A DNA stretch of 64,000 bases from Urophycis tenuis. Lineage: Eukaryota > Chordata > Actinopteri > Gadiformes > Phycidae. The notes beneath the pieces were generated by a model. It was not told the origin of the DNA, made no database searches, and saw only the letters and a program-made list of their open reading frames with translations. The translations under genes and the position numbers were made by a program. The stretch is taken from assembly GCA_036785325.1 (NCBI GenBank), contig JAXIVH010000068.1:481001-545000 (forward strand), read 5' to 3'. Position 1 is the stretch's first letter, and every line of letters starts with the position of its first letter. Shown here piece after piece: positions 39,401-50,431 of the stretch.

Positions 39401-42400
39401 GTGCCTCACCGACCCCGAGGAACCTTGGCCTTATACTCGACAACCAACTGTCCTGCACTGCAAGCATCACTGCAGTGACCTGATCCTGTAGATTTGCTTT
39501 CTACAACATCTATAGGATCCAGCCATTCCTCACGAGGGAAGCGACATAGCTCCTGATCCAAGCAGTTTTCATGTCCCGCCTCGACAACTTCACATCGCTC
39601 TTATCCGGACTCCCTGCAACCGCAATAAGACCTCTTCTGGAGTACGCGTGTTCAACCGACACAAATTCTCTCATGTGACCCCCCTCTTCCATGTCCTCCA
39701 CTGACTCCCTGTAGTGGCTCACATCAAATTCAAGACAATGGTACTGGCCTACAAAGCTGTTAATGGAACTGCCCCTACCTATATCCAACCGTTAGTGAAA
39801 CCCTACACCCCTGCTTGAGCACTCTGCTTAAATACCTCAGCTGGTCGACTGGTACCTCCATCACTAAAAGGAGGAAAAGGTTGGACGGCGAAATCACAAC
39901 TCTTCTCCGTTTTGGCACCACAGTGATGGAACGAGCTCCCTGCCAATGTCAGGACTGCAGAGTCACTCCCCATCTTCCGGAAGAGACTCAAGACTCATTT
40001 GTTCAGAGTTCACCTGAACCCTGCATAAGATCCTACCTACCACCCCCCCCTACCCAACCCTCATGCTTTTGTATGTTGTACGTCTTGACACTTTATAATT
40101 GCTCTTTGTAACTTAGCACTTAGCTAGAGATGTTGTATACTAGCAATGGTTAACCTAGCAATTGGAAAGTGTGAAACTTGTTCTGGTGACTTTCTTACTT
40201 TGTTAAGAGCAATTAAATGTTTCACCTTCTTCTGACAGATGTACTTATTGTAAGTCGCTTTGGACAAAAGCGTCTGCTAAATGCCCTAAATGAGACGAAC
40301 TAACTAACTGACAAGCTTCTTCCATAACACTTCTAGCATAGCATAGCATAGCCCTATGAGAGAGAACTATGTTGGTTCCTGTGCTTACAGATGGGGTCTC
40401 TGGCGAAGATGAGGTCGGTGGAGGGACTGGGGAGCCCAGGCCCGGCAGCGTTGATAGCTGTAACTCTGAAGAGGTATTGGGACCCCTCTATCAGTCCTGT
40501 CACGTTGTAGGACTCTCCCAGTGCCATGGGACGGAGGGGGTCGCGGGTCACACGGGCCCAGCGCTTGGAGGCTGTCTCCTTGCGCTCCAGCCAGTAACCG
40601 GTAATGGGTGTGCCACCATCATCCTCTGGCTCCTCCCAGCTCACCGTCATGGAGTCCATGGTGATGTTGGACACGGTGGGCTTCTCACACTGACCAGGTA
40701 CCGCTGGAAACCATACAATACAGTCATCTCTATCTGTCCTTGATGAGGACATTGATTTGTACCTCATCATATTGTAGGATGAGGAAAGTCATTAATGTAT
40801 ACATCATTATATTCTAGAATAAGGACAGTCATTCTTATGTACCTCCTTATATTATAGGATGAGGAGCAGTTATTCATATCTACCTCATCATAGGACAATT
40901 GCAGCCATTAATATGTACCTCATTATATTATAGGATGAGGAAAGTCATTCCTATGTACCTCATTATAGTATAGGTTTAGAAAACTATCAAAACTACCTTG
41001 GAGTATCTAAGCAGGGTCTTTATTTCAATAGGATTAGAGGTTGTGGTAGTATAACTTACTGCAGATGTTCCTGGCCACCTCAGGCTCGCTGTCCAGAGGA
41101 TCTCCAACTCCATACTTGTTCTGAGCCATGATGCGGAACACATACTCATGGCCCTTCATCAGGCCCTCCACTGTCCACACACGCTCCTTGGGCTCACTGG
41201 TCACTTGTACCCAGGACTTCCTATTGGCCACGCGCCTCCAGATCACATAGTTGGTCACCTTGGAGCCCCCATCGTCTTGAGGAGGCAGCCAAGACAGAGT
41301 GATCTTGTCCTCTCTGATCTCCTCAAACTTGATGGGAGCAGAAGGTGCCCCGGGGCGACCTGAGGAGACCATGTTTTTAGAAACAGTACCATCTCTAACA
41401 TATCCAATGACTTTAGCAATACTTTCTTAGTATTTGACAGTTGTAAGATCTGACTGTATCCAACAATTTAAGCATCTGACTAATTGAATACAGTTATAAC
41501 GTCCAACTGAATTCAACACAGTTATAGCATCTGACTATATTCAACACAGTTGTATCACATATATAACTAGATGATGAAACTTACCAAGGACATTGAGTCT
41601 CATCTCTTTGAAGGCCTTGCCCAGGCTGTTGGAAGCCACCAGAGTGTAGAGGCCGGTGTCTGGTCTCTTGCCCTGCTGAATCAGCAGTGTGCAGTTGTCG
41701 TCGGCAACCATCTTGTTGATATGTTCATCGTACTGGACCTCCACCTTGTTCTCAGGCTTGTGGGGAGGGGCCTTGAACCAGGTGAGGGTGGGGAAGGGAC
41801 AGCCACGGATGGACGCCATGATGTTGATGTCTGATCCTTGTTCAACTTCCATGAACTCCTTCAGCTCGATGGATGGAGCGCCTGTCACCAAGGTTAATCA
41901 GTTACAACAAGCTTTGAAAACTTTTAATTGATATCATGATATATTGTATAGCAATCATTAATGTTGACGCCTTACAGGTCTGGTCCTGCAGTAGAATGGG
42001 ACCAGCGGTGGAAGATGGCCGGCTAGCTCCAGCGTCATTGTACGCGGTCACTCTAAACTCATACTCATCTCCCTCTGTCAGGTCCTCCACCTTGTAGGAG
42101 GTAGTCTCGATGTCTCGCCTGTTGCACCTGCAGGGTTTTAACAGAGAAAGTGGTACCTTAGATAGAGATAGTGATATCTTAGTAGATAGAGAAAAGTATA
42201 ACTTGAAATTGTGAAGAAATTGTGACATGTTAGTAGTTAGAGACAGTGATGTCTTAGTAGAGATAATTATATATTAGTAGTTAGTGATAGTTTTATCTTA
42301 ATAGTTAGAGATAGTGATATCTTATTACAGTCATTAGTCAGGGGTCACAACCTGTTTTTTATTAAGTTGCCAATTGGCAATGTAGAATTCATAACAATGG

Positions 42401-45400
42401 TGGAGTGATTTCTGTGATTCCCTCAATGTCGATCGCAATGTCGAAACTAAAATGTAAGGAGGAGTTTATTAATATCGGCTTCACCAAAGCCAATTGAAAT
42501 GCAAAGGAAAGGCCTCAATGTGTTTTATGTAGGGAGGTGCTCAGTAAAGAGAGATTAAAAATGAATAAATTGGACAGACATCTCCAAATGAAGCATTCTC
42601 AGTATCGAGGCAAGTCAAAATATTTTTCCTGTGCGAAGAAGAGACTTTCAAGAGAAAAGAGTAATGTGTTTGTTTGTGTAGCAATTGAATTGTTTGAAGA
42701 CACAGATGTCGGGGTGAAAGGGGGAAAGTATGTGGAAATGATGGTGGTCATGTGGTCTCCTAAACAATGCCTTTGGATAACTGGCAAAACAGTATATAGG
42801 GACAGGATGGACACTGCTCTTGGAAGATATCTGTAGTCAGAATTTCCTACGCGTCATGCGTGTAGCCATATTCCTACAAACCAGGTATCTTCATTCTCTG
42901 ATTATCAGCTGTATCTGTATATTTTTCTGTAGTCTTTTTATTGTATAGTTTCTTAAGATTCTTTCTTAATTGCTATTACTTTGTTATTTGGTAAGTACCT
43001 TGTACCTGTTTAATAAAGTGTTATTCTAAGTTAAATATTCTAGTTAAACCGTATTTGAATTCAGTAGAACCGTGAGATGTTCTGCTATGGACATGATTAC
43101 AATTGTGAGTAGTATTTCCTGTATTTCCTAGAAATCGCTCATGTTGTGAGAGCCGTGGTAGAGTGAGTGGGCACATGGGCTAATAATCGTGTTCACTTGT
43201 GTTTGTCCGGTCTCACTAATGGCTAGGAAGGGTAATGATAAGCCATCCACCTAGGAGTCGGTAGATGGATTATAGTAATCTACCTAGGACTCGGTAGATG
43301 AACGAGAGTACACTATCTGGAGCCAGTGGACGAATGATAGTACTCTAACTGAAATCTGGTAGGGGATGAAGAGACATAGTATTCATCTAGGCGGGGAGAA
43401 TCAAAGGATCCGGAAGGACATTTAAATTCTATGCAGTCATCCAGGGGTTAGCCTGCCCCGGGAGGAAAACTGGTCATAGTTAATGTTTTAACTGCACACG
43501 GTGATTGTGCCAATATATGGAGTCAGATCAAGGTTTGTTTAATTGTTTTATTGCACTTCTAGTCATCACCAGAATCCTCACGCCAGACCTTTCGCCAACT
43601 CCCTTTCCGCCCTTGGTTGGGAAATTGACGAATCCTATACACTCCCCACTCCAGCTGACATAGAGAGTGTATTGCCTAACTACTAATATGTCCTAATTTT
43701 TCAATTCCATAGTACAACTTCGTAATGAGGTAGTGAGAAACATTACACTCAGCACATTGGATTATTGCTGTGATGTACTTTACAATGAATTAAAAGCATT
43801 TAATATACATTTTGAATTCATGGTTTCTCGTATTATTTTTCAGCTGTTTATAAACGTATATGTTAAGGCAATTCAAGATGCATTTTCATATGTTTGGGTC
43901 CCAGGGAAGCATCTAATTTCGCTTTTGGGTATGAAGGAGAAAATGTTTGGGAATCCCTGCCTTAGTAGTTAGAGATTGTGAAACCTTAGTAGATAGAGAT
44001 AGTGATATTAGTAAAATGGTTCTCAAACTATGGACATGGGTCACAGCCTGACAAATCATGTAACACCCATGGACACACTGAAATTGTCTTTTGGGACCAG
44101 ACATGAAAAAGTTGAAGAACCCTTGCCTTAGTAGATAGCGGTACATGAGATAGAGATGGTGATAAAGAACTAGTAGATAGAGATGGTGATAATAGTCTAG
44201 AAGAAGGCGATAAGGATAAAGGTCTATTGGAAAGAGATAGTGATAAATCTCTAGTAGACAGAGATGGTGATAAAAGTTTCAGTACCTTCTCCAGGACTCC
44301 TTCTGGGTGCCACTGGCATCCCAGCAGAGCAGGTCCATGCTGTAGTGGGTGACGGGGGAACCTCCGTCATTCTTGGGGGCCTTCCAGGTCAGGGTGATGG
44401 TGTCCTTCCTCACCGCCTGGATCTTCAGCCTTGTTGGGGGGTCTGGAGGATCTAGAGATAACAGGAGCACTACTTCAGTACAAGATCTTGTCGACTTTTG
44501 CTGATATGACGAGTAATATGTAGTAAGCTTTTGTTGACACAAAGAGTAATATGTAGTTATTGACTTACGGATGGGATCTCTGGCCATGGAGCTGTCAACA
44601 GTCTCGGCATAAGGTCCGAATCCAAAACGGTTTTCTGCGCGGACACGGAACAGATACTCCTGACCACCGATCAGGTCGGTCACCACCAGGGACTGGGCTG
44701 AACAAGCTGGGTTCACCTAGGAAACAGGACAGTATTTGGTCATGATATCTGGTTACAGACAGGAAGTCCATGCTAGAGTAAAAATGGATGTTGAATCATG
44801 GTACCTTCGTCCAGGCTTTGCCCTGTACAGTCTTCCTTTCGATAAAGTAACTCTTGACCCGCTCTCCTCCATCGCTCTGTGGGGGCTTCCAAGTCAGCCT
44901 GCAGGTACCGCGAGTCATATCACTGACCTTCAGGTCCTGAGGAGCTCCGGGCAGGTCTGAAAACATAGGCATCTCAGTATTCCTAACCCCTGGTCTACAT
45001 GAAGACACCTCAGCACCCTGGTCTTCAACCAAGCTAGGAACTACATCATTAAGTTCCAACTCTAAAACTTTGCTGTTTCAGGAAGTCTGTCATCATAATT
45101 AAAGAGGTAGTTTGAAGGGATAGTTTGAGTAGATACTTTGAAAAGAGAGTTGAAAGAGGTAGAGATAGGAAAGAGAAACCCACTCACCAAGGACGTTGAC
45201 TCTGACTTTAAGCACCTTGTGTCCAGCAAGGCTTTCAGCATTGAGGATGTAACGTCCGGTATGGTTCAGCTTGCTGTCTGGGATCATCACCACTGAGCTG
45301 GTGTCTGTTGACACCACCTAGACCAACATATGTACAAGATACGATGATGATGAGGTAATGACCATCACACGTACAAGATATGATGATGATGAGGTATTGA

Positions 45401-48400
45401 CCAACACATGTACGATGAACTGGTTCAAGGGTAGTAGTGAAGACCTTATCATGGCAACCATGATAAAACCAAAAAATTGTTCTTGACCTCTGAATCGATG
45501 GGCAGCGTGTGTAGCTCATTCTTTTTCTCTGTCTCTGCAGGTCCATCAAAGGTCCAGGTGATTGTGGGAGCTGGCCTTCCACTGATGGAGACTGGAATCC
45601 TGATGCTAGTCCCTGCTCTACATGTCAGCAGATCATAGGCATTCACATCCAGACTGAAGTTGGGCTCAACTGGCAAATGGACAGACAGACAGAATATTTG
45701 GTCAGGAGTAAGCATGACACACAAAGTACAATGTCAGGTGTACAGCACGATCCACGTAATACTTGGCCAGGTGTAGAGTACCACACACATGTAGATAGTT
45801 ATGGAATAAAAACAGACAATAACAAAAGACTTGGTTGATAATTTTCTTGGTTGAACAGCATTGTCTTACTCAGGATATCCTGGACCACAATGTCAGCCGT
45901 CTTGGCGCTTGGCTCAGAGTTGCCAGCAGCATTTACAGCGTAGATCCTGAAGCGGCACTTCTTGCCCTCCTTCAGGTCAGGGACTGTGATCTCAGTGGAG
46001 GGGTGGAGCTTGTCAGCTGGGTTGACCCTCCTCCAATCAGGAGAGCCATCTTCATGGACTTCGATGATGTAACCCTTGATAGGGCTGCCGCCATCTTTGT
46101 CTGGCGGGGTCCAGGAGAGAGTGATGCTGCTCTTCGTCTTGTCCTTCACTTCAGGACAGCCAGGGGCACTGGGGGGATCTGCAGCAAGGTGGTACACATT
46201 TCACCTCCTTGAGCAGCAGTATTCACAACAACAGAACCTCAACCCATCAAGTTTTTATTAATCCATATCAAACGTCTGAATTGTCGGAATGTGTATGATT
46301 AAGAAGACACTCACTGCATGGGTCGACAGCAAAGCGGCACTCGCTGTACTCGCTGTGCGGTCCTATGCCGGCAGCATTACAAGCAGCGATCCTGAACTGG
46401 TACTCTGTTCCTTCAATCAGCCTCAGCACGGTGTACTGCAGGGCCTTCACTGCAGGCTTAGTGACAGGAGCCCGGTTCACCTTGCCCCAGTACACGGCTC
46501 CTCGCTCCCTCTTCTCCAGCCAGTAGCCCTGTATGCTAGAGCCACCATTGTCCAGGGGAGGCTCCCAGGTCAGGGTCATGGTGGAGGCTGTAGCGGAGAT
46601 GATCTTGGGGTTGCGAGGAGGACCAGGGAGTCCAAATGGATCCCTGAGCTGGACCTTCTCAGAGTCACAGCCGTCGCTCACACCAAACTTGTTCTCTGCC
46701 TTGATTCTGAACTGGTAGGCTCCATTCATGAAGAGCTTATAAACCTGATCATAGTGGACACACCAGAGAGGCTCATTTTAGCAGATTACATCTCTTACAA
46801 TTCTATCTCCAGTGGTAATAGGCCATTTACTCTCTCATAAGAGAGAGCTTATCTTGTGAGTGTTGCAACTCACCCCGTATCTCCTGTCGATCAGGTTGAT
46901 CGTCAGAACCTCAAAGTCTGACTTCTTCTTGCTGGCATCTCTCCGTTCCACAATGTAATTAGTGATGTCACTTCCTCCGTTGTCCTCAGGTGCATCCCAG
47001 GTCAGGTAGCACGACTCTGACTTGATGTCTGATACGACAATGTTTCTGGGTGCCATCGGGCGGTCTGCAAAGAACATAATGTCAATTCCAACACTCAAAG
47101 CTCCCTGACTACTGTATGTTCCATCAGTCAGATGTCTCTTAACCATACATATTGAAGTTGAGGATGAACAGAAAGAAGTTTTATTACCCAGGATCTCCAC
47201 CCGGATCACATGCTGGGCTTTCCCATAGCAGTTCTCAGCCATCAGTTTGTAGTTGCCCTTGTCCTGTCTGATGGTCTCAGGAAGAACAATCTTAGTTTGC
47301 AGGGTGGTTCTGTTCACCTGAATACAAAAAACATATTTAAAACCCAGAATACAAATACAACACACAACAAATAAAGTCTATTAGTTGAAATATTTCTTCA
47401 ACGAATGGCATGGTCATACTTCCTCTGTGTCTAAGGTCATCTTCTCCGGATCGGGCTTGTCAATGACAACATCGTCCTTCATCCAACAGATGGTTGGGAG
47501 AGGAAGACCCTTGACCTGAGCTGGGATATCCACAGGGGCACCCTTCTTCACAGTGATGGTGTTACTCTTGAAGTACTTCATAATGCTAATGGCAGGTGGA
47601 ACTAGACAAACCGAGATAAACCCTGAGTTAGCTCATACTTTAGTCTTGCTTTGACATGTATTCAAGGTTAACATGTGTGTTCATGCTGTATGAAATGTAA
47701 TCAGGGTTAAGATGTGTGTTCATACTTTCATCATCCTGAATTTTGGCTGAGATGGGCTTGGACTTCTCGCCATTTCCAACCTCATTAACCGCAAAGACAC
47801 GGAACTGGTAGTCCTGGTTCTCTGTCAGGTTCTCGATGGTTCCACAGCACTCTGGAAACATACGTCCTGCCACATCAAATTCGTTGCTGTCCGACCTCAT
47901 CTTCTCCACATAGTACCCCATGATTGGGCTTCCTCCGTCGGTATAAGGGCGCTGCCAGGCCAGGCTGATGCTGGTCTTCCCCCTGTCGGTGTAGTGCAGC
48001 TTCTCTGGAGCAGAGGGGGTTCCTGGAGGTCCAAGGTGAAAATCGTTACGGTAGGTGTACAGACTCCTTCAAAAACAGGCCTTATTCTGCCATCCTTCTT
48101 TTAACTGGTAAATAATGATTAGCAATTTAGGAAAGATTGAAGAAAGTATAAAGTCTTTACATGGTGCAGGGTGAAGTGATTCTAGAACATAAGCGTAAAG
48201 GTTAGAGTAAGGTAAGGGTTAAGATAAGGGTTTGTCTTACCTTTGGGGTCCACAGCAAGGATCGGGCCCAGGTCTGCAGGGGCTCCATCTCCATACTTGT
48301 TCCTGGCAATGACTCTGAAGTCATACTCCTCCCCCACAAGCAAGTCCTGGATGTCACACTTACAGGACGCCGTCTCCACGGGCTGGCGGAACAGCTTCAT

Positions 48401-50351
48401 CTTGGCATCCTTCTTCAGAACCTCGTAACCGATGATATCACTTCCTCCATTGTCCAGGGGGTCAGCCCAGGTCAGGGTTATGTTCTTCTTAGTCACAACC
48501 ACTGTTTTCAGGTCCACCACCGGCCCAGGAACATCTAGAGAGACATACACAAACACATAGTTTAGTTGTTGCAGTTCTAGTAGGATAGTTTTGATTGAGC
48601 CTTGACATCCATTCTGGTCTCTGATGACTTGGCAAACAACAAAAGTAGTTTAAGTTAATATTATTCCTAAATATATAATGTACAATATATGAATAAATAT
48701 AGTCCTGTAGTTTAGTATTTTAGAATTAGTAGTTGTAATAGTGCAGTTGTAACTGACCCATGACATCCACCCGGGTCTCGGCTGACTTGGTTCCACTACT
48801 GTTGGTACCAGTGACCTGGTACTTCCCGTGATCGGCCCTCACAGCCTTCCGGATGAAGAGAACACTGTTCCTTCCCACCGTCTCCACCAGCCCCCTCTCC
48901 TGGTCCACCTCTCCCTCGTCCTTGCTCCATTTCACCTCTGGCTGAGGTCGCCCACTAACCACCGCAGGCAGCCGCAGAGCTTCCCCAGCCCTGATGATGA
49001 CCCCGTTTTTCACTGAGACATCAAAGTCTACCGCTGGGGGCTCTATACACACACAAACACACACACAGACAGTACACAGGAGGTGTCAATCGGTATAGAG
49101 GAAGTGTGTTTGAGTTTTTGTATGGTAATGGTCAATGCAGTTTTGTGGTACCTTGTGGCTCCTTGACGGTGACTGGCTCAGTGACTCCAGGGGCCCCGGG
49201 CCCTGCATCGTTGACAGCGAGGACTCTAATGTAGTAGTCGGTTCCCTCAGTCAGACCGCTCACTGTGTAGCTCAGCTCCTTGCACCTGAACTCTGTGGAG
49301 CGACTCCACTCCTTCTCCCCTGCCACCACCTGCAAACCATGTGACCATACCATGTAACCAAACCGGACCAAGTAGTATCAAAATCTGACTATAGTAGTCT
49401 ATTATCCAGTGTGTTCCTTCGCCACACGGTATTGCAAGATGTCTCCTCTACCATAGTGTAGTAGTGCTATAGTGTCGTAGTACTATGGTGTAGAAGTGTA
49501 GTAGTACTATGGGGAAGTCATGCTATACTGTATTAGCGTAATAGTAACATAGTTTAGTAGTACTATAGTGTAATAGTGTATTAGTGCAATAGTGTAGTAG
49601 TACTATGGTGTAATATTGCTACTGGGTAGTAGTGTAGTAGTACTTAAGTGTAGTAGTGTAGTAGTCCTATAGTATATTAATAGTTATAGTGCATCTGTAT
49701 GGCTACACCAGTGTGCCTGCTCTCATTGGAATGCAACCCACAGTCCAATTAAGACACCTGGTTTTAAACGTATTGAGCGTATTGAACGGATTGAATGCTT
49801 TGAAGATGTCCATAAATGTGCAAAGTTTCAACCAAATAAACACACACTATTCTAGATGACGGATTACGGATAAGAAAATACAACATTGTAACTGGACAAT
49901 ATTACAGAATGACCAGCTTGTTAATATTAGTGGGTAGAGGTCTTCGATAAATTTTTCCCTTGTGTAAACATTGAAATAAATACAGTTTATTTCCAGGGGA
50001 GGGTCCCAGGTCAGGATTGTGACTACGTTGTCGGTGGGAGTGGGTGGGAGCGCCTGCACTACAATGTAAAAACCTCCTGGGGAGAACCCTGAATAGTGTA
50101 ATTGTGTGGTAGATTTAAAGAGCAGTATTGCTATTGTGTAGTAGGACTACATTATATAGCATATTTTCCTGTGTGTACCTTCTCCACATGGTACCCCAGG
50201 ATGTCTCCTCCACCATTGTAGAGGGGGGGTTTCCAGGCGATCATAATAGAGTCCTTCCCAGTGTCCACAACCCAGGGGATGGGGGGGCCAGGAGGCACTG
50301 AGCAGAGCATGAAACACATGAATGACTTGATGATGATGATGATGATGATGA

Positions 50352-50431
<80 letters not shown>

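Larger units (their letters stand above)
37950..45669 (-). repeat. ttn: D-zone super-repeat D2 (domains 24-30)
   Basis: Ig-F-F-Ig-F-F-F. The genomic span is stretched to 7.7 kb by a 2.2-kb intron with transposon relics (42128-44285) and a 2.0-kb intron with a minisatellite and a LINE (38343-40388). Confidence 0.85.
45870..49042 (-). repeat. ttn: D-zone super-repeat D1 (domains 17-23)
   Basis: Ig-F-F-Ig-F-F-F in transcript order: Ig 48758-49042, F 48241-48534, F 47726-48022, Ig 47420-47601 plus 47188-47317, F 46874-47064 plus the start of 46315-46744, F in the rest of that exon, F 45870-46178. Confidence 0.85.

Noticed and set aside
39271..39483. Independent protein-coding gene at this ORF
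   Set aside because: It is a truncated reverse transcriptase fragment of a LINE with a typical 3' tail downstream.
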